DNA from: Phycisphaerales bacterium
GTDB taxonomy: Bacteria > Planctomycetota > Phycisphaerae > Phycisphaerales > SM1A02
DNA length: 58,274 nt
Direction: 5' to 3'
Assembly: GCA_012965315.1 (NCBI GenBank)
Contig: DTSO01000094.1
Coordinates: forward strand, 1-58,274
This document shows positions 49,733 to 58,274 of this stretch, one piece after another (the stretch's first letter is position 1; each line of letters begins with the position of its first letter). The notes beneath the pieces were generated by a model. That model was not told where the DNA came from, did not search any database, and saw nothing but the letters and a program-made list of their open reading frames with translations. Both the position numbers and the translations under genes were made by a program.

Positions 49733-50698
49733 ATGCTTGTGTACGCTGGAATTGATGAAGCTGGATACGGACCAATGTTCGGTCCCCTCTGTGTTGGTGC
49801 TTCTGTTTTTGTTTTAGAAGAGTACAACCCCGATGATGGTGCGCCTGACCTTTGGTCACTATTGCATACAATCGTGTGCAAAAGTCGCAAAGACAAACAC
49901 CGAAGAATTGCTGTAAACGATTCAAAAAAACTTAAATCTGGTTCAAAGCCCGCAGATTTATTCGGTCTTGAACGAGGTGTTTTTGCATTTTTAGATGCAT
50001 TGCACAATCGAAAACCTATCAACGATGACTCTGATTTTTTCAAACTTGTCGGAAGTTCAGTTCCTGATGAACCTTGGTTTAAAAATTCAACAAAAGTACC
50101 CGTAGCAGTTGATGCACAAGAATTAAAAATTAACTCCAACCGATTGAACCGCGCTCTTGAAAACGCAAAAATTAAATGCGATTGGTTAATATGTGATTCT
50201 GTAGATGTTCAAATGTACAACAAGCGAACTTCCATTGAATCCAAAGCAGCTCTAAACTTTTCGATGGCAATGAACCATGTAAATACAATCATGAAAAGGT
50301 ACTCAACACAACATCCTCGGATAATGGTTGACCGACATGGTGGTCGAACCAATTACAGAAACGATTTACAACTATGTTGGCCAGATGCGGAAATACAAAT
50401 ACTCTGTGAAGATAGCGAGATGAGCAGATATAGAATGCAACTTGAAAAATCTCTTGCCACCGTTACGTTTGCTTCTAAAAGTGACGAGAAACACCTTCCG
50501 GTTGCGCTCGCTTCTATGATTGCAAAATACACTCGCGAACTAAAGATGATTCGCCTCAACCGCTACTTTCAAAATGAAATTCCTGAACTGGAACCAACTG
50601 CAGGATATGTAAAAGATGGACGACGATTTCTGAAGGAAATAGAGCCGTTTTTAGCTGATAAAGGCATAAACCGGGAACTACTCGTCCGTTCTTCCTAA
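49733..50698 (+). CDS. RNase HII-like protein, enlarged
   Basis: 321 residues from ATG 49733; the ATG at 49709 lies upstream of the likely -10 box. GIDEAGYGPMFGPL (D8, E9) is the RNase HII start motif, VNDSKKL follows, and IMVDRHGGR (D200) and ALASMIAKYTRE match later catalytic and structural motifs. Normal RNase HII is about 200-220 residues; here two extra stretches (30-55 and 90-150) enlarge it. It would remove ribonucleotides or RNA from RNA-DNA hybrids. Substrate preference may differ. The 50.7-51.0 kb leader RNA follows. Confidence 0.8.
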   Translation: MLVYAGIDEAGYGPMFGPLCVGASVFVLEEYNPDDGAPDLWSLLHTIVCKSRKDKHRRIAVNDSKKLKSGSKPADLFGLERGVFAFLDALHNRKPINDDSDFFKLVGSSVPDEPWFKNSTKVPVAVDAQELKINSNRLNRALENAKIKCDWLICDSVDVQMYNKRTSIESKAALNFSMAMNHVNTIMKRYSTQHPRIMVDRHGGRTNYRNDLQLCWPDAEIQILCEDSEMSRYRMQLEKSLATVTFASKSDEKHLPVALASMIAKYTRELKMIRLNRYFQNEIPELEPTAGYVKDGRRFLKEIEPFLADKGINRELLVRSS

Positions 50699-50705
50699 AT
50701 ATGTA

Positions 50706-50733
50706 TTGACGAGGCTTTTTATTCGTATAAAAT
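50706..50733 (+). promoter_or_regulatory. promoter of the fusA leader RNA
   Basis: TTGACG (50706-50711), 16-nt spacer, TAAAAT (50728-50733); TATAAA at 50726 is an alternative. Transcription should start near the GGGG at 50736-50740. Confidence 0.7.
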
Positions 50734-50737
50734 GAGG

Positions 50738-50915
50738 GGCTTGCCACTCTTTTGCGAATGTCGCAACCTGAAGATGGCGTAACTTGGCCTCAGTCATAGC
50801 GTGCTATGGCGCAGCGGAAGGAGATTACCGTTGCAAGAAGATGAAGAAGAGGCCCGACTGCACTGATTGACCCCACATGGGAGCGCTCAGGAAAGCTTGG
50901 GCAAATTAAGTGTTA
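50738..50915 (+). ncRNA. structured RNA or fusA leader with three-way junction
   Basis: No ORF fits here. Predicted helices by eye: hairpin TTGCGA/TCGCAA (50752-50766); GGCCTC (50786-50791) pairing with GAGGCC (50849-50854) and enclosing two hairpins, CATAG/CTATG (50795-50808) and GCAGCGG/CCGTTGC (50811-50834); CCC/GGG (50872-50881); and a closing TTGCC/GGCAA (50741-50745 with 50900-50904). GC content is higher than in the flanks. It does not match tRNA, SRP RNA, RNase P RNA or tmRNA motifs that I know. No terminator lies before fusA, so it is probably the 5' part of the fusA message, perhaps a regulatory leader. Confidence 0.45.
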
Positions 50916-50937
50916 GTAAAAAATAAATGTAAATTAG

Positions 50938-50961
50938 TATCCAACACGCGTGTGTTGGATA
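50938..50961 (+). promoter_or_regulatory. 10-bp hairpin in the fusA leader
   Basis: TATCCAACAC and GTGTTGGATA pair perfectly around loop GCGT, 45 nt before the fusA ATG. No U-run follows, so it is not a terminator. A 13-nt near-palindrome AGACAATTTGTCT (50979-50991) lies between it and the ATG. Confidence 0.6.
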
Positions 50962-51006
50962 TAGGGATATCAAAGATAAGACAATTTGTCTGAATGGTAA
51001 AGAACT

Positions 51007-53118
51007 ATGGCTAGAGATTTAAATTTCGTACGAAACATCGGCATCTGCGCTCACATTGACGCGGGCAAAACGACCGTTACAGAACGCGTCCTTTATTACA
51101 CAGGCAAGAGTTACAAAATTGGTGAAGTGCACGAAGGCACTGCAACAATGGATTTCCTCGAAGAGGAACAAGAGCGCGGTATTACTATTCAGTCTGCAGC
51201 GACAACTTGCCCTTGGGAATTCAATGGTGATGAATATACTATAAACCTAATCGATACTCCAGGTCACGTTGACTTCACTATTGAAGTTGAACGTTCAATG
51301 CGAATACTTGACGGCGCAGTTGCAGTTTTTGATGGCAAGGAAGGTGTGGAAGCACAATCTGAAACTGTTTGGCGACAAGCAGACCGCTACAATGTTCCTC
51401 GTCTTTGTTTAATTAACAAAATGGATAAAATCGGTGCTGATTTTGAATTCAGTTACGGCACACTTCGAGAGCGCCTTGGCGCAAACGCCATTGCTGTTCA
51501 ACTTCCAATTGGCGCTGGTGACACATTTGAAGGCATCGTTGATCTCATTGAAATGAAGGCGTACTACTTCGACCAAAGTGACATGGGTGCAGTTGTTGAA
51601 CAACGCGAAATCCCTGAAGACATGCAAGATATGGCTGAAATTTGGCGACACGATATTATCGAACGAATCGCTGAACTTGATGATGAATTAACAGAACTCT
51701 ACCTTGAAGACGAAACTGCAATTACTGAAGCCCAGCTAAAAGCAGCGCTTCGACGTGCAACTATCGACCTTCGAGCGTTCCCAACCTATTGTGGCTCTGC
51801 TCTAAAGAACATCGGTGTTCAAAGAGTACTGAACGGTGTTATCGAGTACTTGCCGAACCCAACTGAAGTTCCAGAAGTTCAAGGTACAAACCCGAAAAAC
51901 AAAGATGAAAAATTATCTCGTCCAAATAGCGAAGACGCACCGTTTTCAGGTTTAGTATTTAAAGTTGTTAGCGACTCACACGGCGATCTTACATACGTTC
52001 GCGTTTACTCTGGCCGACTTGCAAAAGGCAGCCGAGTTTTAAACCCAGGCAACGGCCGTAAAGAAAACGTATCACGTATTTATGAAATGCACGCAAAAGA
52101 TCGCGAAGCACTAGATTTTGCAGGTGCAGGATCAATCGTTGCAGTCATCGGTTTGAAAAATTCAATTACTGGTGACACACTTTGCGACATAAACGACCCA
52201 ATTATTCTTGAACGAATGCACTTTCCTGATCCCGTTATTTCAATGTCAATTGAACCAATCACAAATGACGACAAGAAAAAACTTGGTGAAGCACTTACGA
52301 CTATTCGTCGCGAAGACCCTTCTTTCCACGCGCACTACAACGAAGAAACCGGTGAAACTATTATTTCCGGTATGGGTGAACTTCACCTTGAAATCGTCAA
52401 GAATAAACTTACACGCGATCTAAAAATCGGCGTCAACGTTGGTACCCCTCGCGTTTCATATCGCGAAACCATTACCGGTGTTGCTGAAAATGTTCGTGGT
52501 AAATTTGTTAAACAATCAGGTGGTCGTGGTCAGTTCGGTGATGTTGTCATGAACGTTCGCCCAATGACTGCTGCTGAAGCAGAAGAGCAAGAACTCGTCA
52601 TGAAAAATGGCGTTGTCTTCATTGATAAAATTACACACGGTTCAATTCCTCGTGAATATGTTCCATCTGTGCAGCACGGTGTTCGGAATGCATCGTCATC
52701 CGGCATCCTTGGTGGATACCCAATGGTTAACGTTTGTTGTGAACTTGTTGATGGTTCTTATCACGAAGTTGACTCAAGCCAAGTTGCATTTGAGCAAGCT
52801 GGAGCTCTTGGTTTCAGAGAAGCATGTACAAAAGCTGGGCTTGCTCTGCTCGAGCCAATTATGAAAGTGATTATTACTACACCAGACGAATTCTTCGGTC
52901 CAGTCAGTGGTGACCTTGCAAGTCGTCGAGGACAAATCAATGACTCTGAACTTCGTGGTGTAGTTCGTATTATTAATGCTGAAGTTCCACTCTCTGAAAT
53001 GTTCGGTTACACAACTGTACTTCGTGGCATGACTCAGGGTCGCGCTTCAAGCACAATGGAACCATCAGAGTATCGATTGATGCCAGAAAACCTCAAGAAA
53101 GAAGTTCTCAAGGCATAA
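51007..53118 (+). CDS. fusA: elongation factor G
   Basis: 703 residues, full EF-G length with five domains. G1 AHIDAGKTT (15-23), G3 DTPGH (83-87), G4 NKMD (136-139); domain IV begins near [14 protein letters not shown] and contains GGRGQFGDV. It drives ribosomal translocation with GTP. It is not in a str operon here (no rpsL, rpsG or tuf nearby). It has a 260-nt structured leader and its own strong terminator, so it is a single-gene unit. Paralogues elsewhere in the genome cannot be excluded. Confidence 0.96.
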   Translation: MARDLNFVRNIGICAHIDAGKTTVTERVLYYTGKSYKIGEVHEGTATMDFLEEEQERGITIQSAATTCPWEFNGDEYTINLIDTPGHVDFTIEVERSMRILDGAVAVFDGKEGVEAQSETVWRQADRYNVPRLCLINKMDKIGADFEFSYGTLRERLGANAIAVQLPIGAGDTFEGIVDLIEMKAYYFDQSDMGAVVEQREIPEDMQDMAEIWRHDIIERIAELDDELTELYLEDETAITEAQLKAALRRATIDLRAFPTYCGSALKNIGVQRVLNGVIEYLPNPTEVPEVQGTNPKNKDEKLSRPNSEDAPFSGLVFKVVSDSHGDLTYVRVYSGRLAKGSRVLNPGNGRKENVSRIYEMHAKDREALDFAGAGSIVAVIGLKNSITGDTLCDINDPIILERMHFPDPVISMSIEPITNDDKKKLGEALTTIRREDPSFHAHYNEETGETIISGMGELHLEIVKNKLTRDLKIGVNVGTPRVSYRETITGVAENVRGKFVKQSGGRGQFGDVVMNVRPMTAAEAEEQELVMKNGVVFIDKITHGSIPREYVPSVQHGVRNASSSGILGGYPMVNVCCELVDGSYHEVDSSQVAFEQAGALGFREACTKAGLALLEPIMKVIITTPDEFFGPVSGDLASRRGQINDSELRGVVRIINAEVPLSEMFGYTTVLRGMTQGRASSTMEPSEYRLMPENLKKEVLKA

Positions 53119-53145
53119 CTTGCTAGTTATTACGTATTAACCTTC

Positions 53146-53184
53146 AGGAAGCCCAATGGTCTAACCATTGGGCTTCCTTTTTTT
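53146..53184 (+). terminator. strong rho-independent terminator of fusA
   Basis: A perfect 15-bp stem (53146-53160 with 53164-53178) and 3-nt loop, followed by a run of seven T. It is the strongest terminator in the window. Confidence 0.97.
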
Positions 53185-53200
53185 GTACTCTGTGCGTCTC

Positions 53201-54271
53201 ATGATTACTGAGTTTGATATTTCAATGTTGCATCAAGCGAGTCGACTCGCCACGATGGGGCACGGAACAGCCGAGCCAAACCCTATGGTCGGTTGCATCA
53301 TTACAGATGTACAAGGCAACATTGTAGGCGAGGGTTTTCATGAAAAATGCGGTGAAGCACATGCAGAAATTAACGCTCTTGCAATTGCAGGCGAAAAAGC
53401 ACACGGCGGTACTGCGTATGTTTCACTTGAGCCCTGCAACCACACTGGAAAAACACCGCCCTGTTCAATAGCATTACTTGAGGCAAAAATAACTAGAGTT
53501 GTAATTGGTGCAAGCGATCCACACGACGAAGCAAGCGGTGGCGCAGAATTTTTGCGTACCAACGGCATCGAAGTCGAAGTTGCAGAAGATGAGATTTGCA
53601 AGGAAATCATTGCACCGTTTGCACATAAAATCAAAACAGGATTGCCATGGATTACGTGTAAATGGGCACAAACAAAAGACGGATGCATCGAAACACCCAC
53701 AGGTGACACGCCTTGGATTAGTTGCAAAGAAAGTCAGCAACTTGTACATGAAGAACGTGGATGCATTGATGCAATTGTTGTTGGAGTTGGAACCGTCGTT
53801 AAAGACAACCCGCAACTAACCGTTCGCGGAGCAACAAAACACCGAGTCCCTCTTCGAATTGTAATTGACCCAAACGTAAGAACCCCTCTCACGTCAGCAA
53901 TTCTTAACGAGAAAGCTCCAACGCTACTCGTTCATGCTGATCATGCAGACACAAGTAGAATGAACGGCGTAAACTTATTTCATCTTCCAAGTGTTGATGG
54001 TGTACTCAATTTAAAGCCCTTGTTCAAACATCTCGTTTCAGAATTTGATGTTACGAATGTTATTGTTGAAGGCGGAGCAACGCTTTTCAAACATATTTTT
54101 CAACAACAACTTGCAAATGAATTGTGGATTTTTACATCGCCAAAATTATCGGCTACAACTGCATTCTGCAATATGAACCACATCGTACAATCGCTTAATG
54201 TCACACTCTTAGATGAACAAATCTCAGGGGATGATATTGTCTCGCGCTACGCTGTGAACAATACAGTTTAA
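53201..54271 (+). CDS. ribD: riboflavin biosynthesis deaminase/reductase RibD
   Basis: 356 residues from ATG 53201; an upstream ATG at 53168 lies in the fusA terminator. Deaminase domain 1-145 with zinc motif HAEINAL and PCNHTGKTPPC. Reductase domain 150-356 (ITCKWAQTKDGCI, TPWISCKESQQLVHEERGCIDAIVVGVGTVVKDNPQLT, VIVEGGATL). It carries out two steps from GTP-derived pyrimidine to riboflavin precursor. TACTCT lies 9 nt before the ATG. Its stop overlaps the stop of the convergent gene. Confidence 0.95.
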   Translation: MITEFDISMLHQASRLATMGHGTAEPNPMVGCIITDVQGNIVGEGFHEKCGEAHAEINALAIAGEKAHGGTAYVSLEPCNHTGKTPPCSIALLEAKITRVVIGASDPHDEASGGAEFLRTNGIEVEVAEDEICKEIIAPFAHKIKTGLPWITCKWAQTKDGCIETPTGDTPWISCKESQQLVHEERGCIDAIVVGVGTVVKDNPQLTVRGATKHRVPLRIVIDPNVRTPLTSAILNEKAPTLLVHADHADTSRMNGVNLFHLPSVDGVLNLKPLFKHLVSEFDVTNVIVEGGATLFKHIFQQQLANELWIFTSPKLSATTAFCNMNHIVQSLNVTLLDEQISGDDIVSRYAVNNTV

Positions 54272-55563
54272 TTTAGGAACTTAGCAAATACTTCGCTGAC
54301 TTCAGCGGGATGAAAACGAAGAACATTATCTCCATTCTCAAAAATCCATTGCCCTTCTTGATTCAATGCAATCCTAACTGTATCAAGAGGTGCTAAGTCA
54401 TAACCTTCAAAAGTAACAGTTGCAACTTCATCATCTCTTGGGTAACTACCAAATGCAACTGAGGGTGGCTTCGTATCTAACAATAATGTAAGTAATGCTT
54501 CGATATCTTCATTCTCTGCTTGCACACCTTTTCCATCAACCCAACGGTCAAGTTCTCGGCTAAAAAACTGCTCTTTGTCTTCTGATCTAATCACAATTCG
54601 TTTCACGTCAAATTTTGACACACCACTACCAGTTGCGTCAACAAACATTTCAGGCATTGGGAATAATCCTGAAAGTGCAGTCCATGTCATTCTGAAGACA
54701 ACAGGTTGCCCCTGCAATGAGACATACCGGTCTTGTGAACCTGCAGAAACTCTCCCGCCTATCAACAACGAACGCGTAGTTCCTGCACCATCTGTAGTTG
54801 TAAACACAGCAGCCGGCATAGCAAGTCCAAACATTTCAAAATCATCAGGTTCGTCAATGACAAAACTACCAACTCGTGCTGCTGCTAACCGCCCCACCCA
54901 CTCCGCGAACATTGCTTGGTCGACACGAGCAGAAACTGGTTCACGCATTTCCCAACGTCCTTTCTCGCGTTCAATCACCAAAGTATCACCATCTATAGTT
55001 CGTTCTATCGATGTGCCATCAATAGCGAAGTTTGGAAAAAGACGAATATCTCTCCAAAGTCGGTAATCCATATCAACTGCTCGTATATGCAAAGATTGAT
55101 CAACTAATACAACAGCGCTTTCGTTCACCGTGGCGTATGCCCTGCCCCCAAGTGTTTTTCTGCCAAGTCTTACCGATATGTTTTTATCATGATCAAAAAG
55201 TGTAATCATGTTTGCATCTTTGCCAACTCCAAGTAATTCGATGGACGCTTCACCCTCTAATTGACCGAGAACTTGCACGCCCTGCACTGCACCAATGAGT
55301 GCAATCATCGATGCTGCATCCATTTGAATCGAAAACGGTTTTACTTGATTCCAAACACCATTCTGTTTTTCAAATACAAATTCTTCGCCATCTCGCTTAA
55401 TTTCGATTTTAGCAACTGCATCAAACTGCAACATTGAATTATTTACAAGTGTTACTACTTGTTGTTGTGAAGTTTCGAAGCCAGCAGTGCGTAGTAATAC
55501 AGAAACAACCACGAAGACCGTTGCAATTACAAACAAAATGGCTATGTCACGATTCTTAATCAT
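54268..55563 (-). CDS. DUF4340 domain protein of a Gld-type ABC system
   Basis: 431 residues. One N-terminal transmembrane helix (6-25), then two DUF4340-like beta-rich repeats (VVTLVNNSMLQFDAVAKIEIKRDGEEFVFEKQNGVWNQV, and SIERTIDGDTLVIEREKGRWEM). Proteins of this kind accompany ABC-2 permease/GldG operons and sit on the outer face of the membrane; role unknown. Its ATG overlaps the stop of the GldF-GldG fusion (ATGA). It is the last gene of the operon. Confidence 0.88.
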   Translation of the reverse strand: MIKNRDIAILFVIATVFVVVSVLLRTAGFETSQQQVVTLVNNSMLQFDAVAKIEIKRDGEEFVFEKQNGVWNQVKPFSIQMDAASMIALIGAVQGVQVLGQLEGEASIELLGVGKDANMITLFDHDKNISVRLGRKTLGGRAYATVNESAVVLVDQSLHIRAVDMDYRLWRDIRLFPNFAIDGTSIERTIDGDTLVIEREKGRWEMREPVSARVDQAMFAEWVGRLAAARVGSFVIDEPDDFEMFGLAMPAAVFTTTDGAGTTRSLLIGGRVSAGSQDRYVSLQGQPVVFRMTWTALSGLFPMPEMFVDATGSGVSKFDVKRIVIRSEDKEQFFSRELDRWVDGKGVQAENEDIEALLTLLLDTKPPSVAFGSYPRDDEVATVTFEGYDLAPLDTVRIALNQEGQWIFENGDNVLRFHPAEVSEVFAKFLN

Positions 55564-58259
55564 CTAGAATTCCTCCGTGCCCAAGTAAGCACTGAAGCGA
55601 AAACGAGAAGTGACGGGATTCCCAAAACTAAAACTAACGTCCAAACAAAATACGCTGTCTTCGATAACCCATTTATCCTTTGTGCTTGCTGTCCAATCGG
55701 GCTTGCAGCAATCCAATCATCCAATCCTGACAGCCACTCGACAGATGCTAACAACAATTCGCTATTGCCCGGATTTACCAGCGCAACTTGATTACCGCCA
55801 AGTGGCAACGCTCGGTCAGCTGCCCAAGTAAGAAGCCAACCACCTGAACCAATAACAATTGCTCGAGCACCTCCGTGATGTTCAACAGCTGCCGCGACTT
55901 GAATTGGCTCCATTACGCTGATTTTTCCGGTGGTTTCTAACAACTCCATTTCCCATTTTGCATCAAGCCAATGGTCTTCTGTCGGCTCAATTACTATGAG
56001 TTTTTCGCCACCTTCAACTTGAATTGGAAATGGCAAAAAGATTTGTCGTCCACTTACACCCTTTGCAATTATGTGTTCACTGTGCATGTCGCTAATCATT
56101 TGAGACCGTTGTACTTCAATTTGATTCGGACCAACTGCAACTTGTTCGACAAGCACTCGTTCGGTATCCACTTCAATGCCAATATCTTTAACAAGAACCG
56201 CCCAAGGGTCTTTTTGACCGTACCTCGGTAATAAACTTGGCTGTAAATTAATCATGACTGCTTCGTTACCAGCAAGCAAACCGATGGTTGCGTCTATGAG
56301 TGCTTGCTCTCGAGGCGATGGCGTAAGACCTGCTCGGCTCGATGGCGGAATAACTACCCAAACAATTGGCCCATCAGGTAAATTCGGTCTTGGCCCAGCG
56401 AATGGAATCCATTGCGCAACTCGAAATCGACTTGTTTCTAACAATCCTTTAGCAGCCCATAGGTCAACATTGTTTCGCCTTCTTCCCAGCAGTGACCCTT
56501 CCTCAGCGTGCACGAATACAACTGTCGGCTGAACACTCGATTTAAGCGAACGCATCGCAGATGAGATAATTTGCTCACCACGAAACCGTTGATCCATTGC
56601 AGTGGTTTCCTGCACAATTCCACTTTTTGGAAAAATCAAACTCGCAGGAATCATAGTCGCGCGAGTTGGCGAAAAGATTATTGCACCCTCACCCGTTGCA
56701 AGTTGGGTTGATATATGACCTAACTCAAGGTCACCTAAACGCCTAAGCTCATCATCTGCTTGTGCAAGTTGTATTGCCATTTTTTCAAAAGCAGGTGATT
56801 GAGATTTACAAATCGAAGCTATGTCTTGACTTCTTCCGCTATCTAACCACCATGCAACTTCAGCCAACTCTTTTGACCACTGACCGGAAGCGGCGACTAG
56901 AATATCTCGTGCAATAGTAATTTGCGGCAATGGTTGCCCAGAATCAATTCGCAACGCTTTTGAAACTTCATTCAAAATTAAGTCGCCATCATTTCCAAGA
57001 AGTGCAAGTGAACTAGCGAGAGCTTTGAGTGTGTCCTGTTCTTGCTTGGTTGTTGCAAGTGCTGCAAGTTGCTCAGCCCAAGCTGAAGTGCTAGACGCAA
57101 AAATCATCAACTCGTTAAATGAATCTGTTGCTTTAGAAATTGCCTCTTCTGCGCTTGCTAATTCCTCTCCATACAGTTCAATTAACGACCTGAGCAACTC
57201 TTCATATTTCGTAATCGAGTTCGGGTCAGCAGGATTAATCCTATCTACTTGTATATGTGAAGATCCATCTTTATACCGACGCAATACTTCATCGACTTGT
57301 TGAACGACGGGCTTAGAAATTGCATTTTCATCGAGCAAGACAACGATTTTCCAAGGTTTTTCCAAAGAATTGAGCAAATTACTAGTTTGCTCACTTAATG
57401 TGTACGCCCTACTTCCGGTAGCATCAAACCGCTTACGAACAACCTCTTGCATTGCAACATTATTCACCGCCACAATTGCAACCGCTAGTAAGAATACAGA
57501 AATTATATTTTTCAATATAGATGTTCGTGATTGCCTTGTTCTTTCAAAGACAATTATCGAGAGCCAGCTAACTGCAATGATAATAGAAACAAAATACACA
57601 ATGTTTGCAGTGTCAATTAACCCAATAGAAAACGCACCAGAACGCAGGTCAGGGTCTAATGCAAAAATACTATCTGCAAAGCGAGTGGGCACATAACTTG
57701 GCAAAACTTTCATTGACAAGGAAATTGTTAACCAGAAAAAAGTCGTCCCGAGGTACGCGACTGTCTGCGATGTTGTTGTTGCAGATACAAGTAGCCCAGT
57801 TGCAATGACTGCGCCGCCAAGTAAAAATAATCCTAGATACCCACTCGCAACCGCACCGTAGTCCACTGAAGCATAGAGTTCTAAAGCGGCAATTAATGGA
57901 AAAGTTGATACAAGTACAAAAAGTAGAAATACCCATGCAGCGAAAAACTTGCCTTTGACCATTTCAAAAGATGAGGCGGGCGATGCTAAAAGTAATTCCC
58001 ATGTTCCTATTCGTCTTTCCTCTGCAACAAGTCGCATCGTAATAGCTGGGCAAAGAAGCAGAAGTAACCAGGAAGCAAAATCAAAAACCGGTCGCATGTT
58101 TGCAATTCCATTTGGATACATCACCTGTGCAACAAAAACAATTGCACAAGCAAGTGCAAAAAGCCCTGCGACTATTGGGCCCGTAGGAATAACCAACAAA
58201 GACCATAAATCTCTACGGAAAACAGACATGATCCGAGATATAGAGATGGTATGTTTCAC
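55560..58259 (-). CDS. ABC-2 permease fused to GldG-like auxiliary domain
   Basis: 899 residues from GTG 58259, with GGAGG 8 nt upstream, so the start is inside the window. Residues 1-250: six transmembrane helices with the ABC-2 motif MRLVAEERRIGTWELLLASPAS, as in GldF. From about 255: a helix, then the GldG-like extracytoplasmic region (YTLSEQTSNLLNSLEKPWKIVVLLDENA, and later VWVVIPPSSRAGLTPSPREQALID), closing with a C-terminal helix (872-893). In Flavobacteria GldF and GldG are separate and serve gliding; in other phyla the transported cargo is unknown. The ATPase partner is likely just beyond the window edge. Confidence 0.88.
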   Translation of the reverse strand: MKHTISISRIMSVFRRDLWSLLVIPTGPIVAGLFALACAIVFVAQVMYPNGIANMRPVFDFASWLLLLLCPAITMRLVAEERRIGTWELLLASPASSFEMVKGKFFAAWVFLLFVLVSTFPLIAALELYASVDYGAVASGYLGLFLLGGAVIATGLLVSATTTSQTVAYLGTTFFWLTISLSMKVLPSYVPTRFADSIFALDPDLRSGAFSIGLIDTANIVYFVSIIIAVSWLSIIVFERTRQSRTSILKNIISVFLLAVAIVAVNNVAMQEVVRKRFDATGSRAYTLSEQTSNLLNSLEKPWKIVVLLDENAISKPVVQQVDEVLRRYKDGSSHIQVDRINPADPNSITKYEELLRSLIELYGEELASAEEAISKATDSFNELMIFASSTSAWAEQLAALATTKQEQDTLKALASSLALLGNDGDLILNEVSKALRIDSGQPLPQITIARDILVAASGQWSKELAEVAWWLDSGRSQDIASICKSQSPAFEKMAIQLAQADDELRRLGDLELGHISTQLATGEGAIIFSPTRATMIPASLIFPKSGIVQETTAMDQRFRGEQIISSAMRSLKSSVQPTVVFVHAEEGSLLGRRRNNVDLWAAKGLLETSRFRVAQWIPFAGPRPNLPDGPIVWVVIPPSSRAGLTPSPREQALIDATIGLLAGNEAVMINLQPSLLPRYGQKDPWAVLVKDIGIEVDTERVLVEQVAVGPNQIEVQRSQMISDMHSEHIIAKGVSGRQIFLPFPIQVEGGEKLIVIEPTEDHWLDAKWEMELLETTGKISVMEPIQVAAAVEHHGGARAIVIGSGGWLLTWAADRALPLGGNQVALVNPGNSELLLASVEWLSGLDDWIAASPIGQQAQRINGLSKTAYFVWTLVLVLGIPSLLVFASVLTWARRNSR

Positions 58260-58274
58260 GAAGCACCCTCCGAA

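Noticed and set aside
50738..50915. Known housekeeping RNA (SRP RNA, RNase P RNA, tmRNA) before fusA
   Set aside because: The GGAAG-type SRP loop, the RNase P conserved regions and a tmRNA tag frame are not found in the right arrangement; GGAAAGcttGGGC resembles an RNase P segment but the rest is absent.
1..58274. Mobile elements, CRISPR arrays or prophage
   Set aside because: No transposase, integrase, phage gene or regularly spaced repeat array was seen.

Overview
The window is a gene-dense, low-GC (about 40 %) bacterial chromosome segment. It holds one tRNA and about 48 protein genes, with no mobile elements and no CRISPR. It most likely comes from a marine member of the Planctomycetota, class Phycisphaerae. 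Support for this is two large secreted proteins ending in the dockerin-like DxNxDGxxDVxD tails and carrying the TGACC-type cysteine repeats that abound in Phycisphaerae exoproteomes, a toroid/DUF4159-type protein, a GldF-GldG fusion with a DUF4340 partner, and a Bacteroidetes/Planctomycetes-type GlmU-like enzyme. The assignment rests on recognised families, not on a search.

Layout. 1-3.6 kb: a TPR-sulfotransferase cut by the window edge, divergent from a trigger-factor-like gene and greA. 3.1-8.6 kb: a small membrane protein and two tandem paralogous secreted zinc metalloproteases. 8.6-9.2 kb: a gene-poor stretch with a hairpin, a possible 45-residue peptide and tRNA-Asp. 9.2-16.9 kb (minus): a cell-shape cluster, MreC-like coiled-coil protein, 56-residue membrane protein, mreB, mreC, mreD, GlmU-like transferase, polA. 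16.9-23.5 kb (minus): pgk, TlpA-like thioredoxin, rpe, accD, lnt, HEAT lipoprotein. 23.5-29.4 kb (plus): miaA, topA, ispG, a pilin-like protein. 29.4-31.3 kb (minus): an ExbB/TolQ proton channel and a TraB-family protein. 31.3-36.6 kb (plus): ispA, dxs, a class-I amidotransferase, a methyltransferase, sppA. 36.7-42.7 kb (plus): a toroid/DUF4159 protein, an unknown membrane-anchored protein, a thioesterase, purN, a DUF502 protein, hpf, ptsN, ptsH. 42.7-50.7 kb: gpsA (minus), an unusual P1B ATPase (plus), fbaB, ggt and mnmA (minus), and a long RNase HII-like gene (plus). 50.7-53.2 kb: a structured leader RNA and fusA with a strong terminator. 53.2-58.3 kb: ribD (plus) and an ABC-2/GldG fusion with DUF4340 (minus).

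How the genes fit together. Three of the isoprenoid genes (ispG, ispA, dxs) lie within 7 kb. Glycolysis and lipid precursor genes (pgk, rpe, gpsA, fbaB, accD) and envelope genes (lnt, mreBCD, GlmU-like, sppA) dominate. hpf-ptsN-ptsH looks like a regulatory, non-transport phosphotransfer set. Genes are packed with ATGA, TAATG, GTGA and TTGA overlaps, and convergent genes abut or share stop-codon bases.

The most notable patterns are as follows. (1) A TANNNT -10-like box sits 6-8 nt upstream of the start codon of nine promoter-proximal genes that lack a well-placed Shine-Dalgarno; this suggests widespread leaderless transcription, in two cases built into inverted repeats of divergent promoters. 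(2) A three-way-junction RNA precedes fusA. (3) A regular four-tract G-quadruplex motif precedes ptsH. (4) A P1B ATPase has CPG in place of CPC. (5) A trigger factor lacks its ribosome-docking signature.
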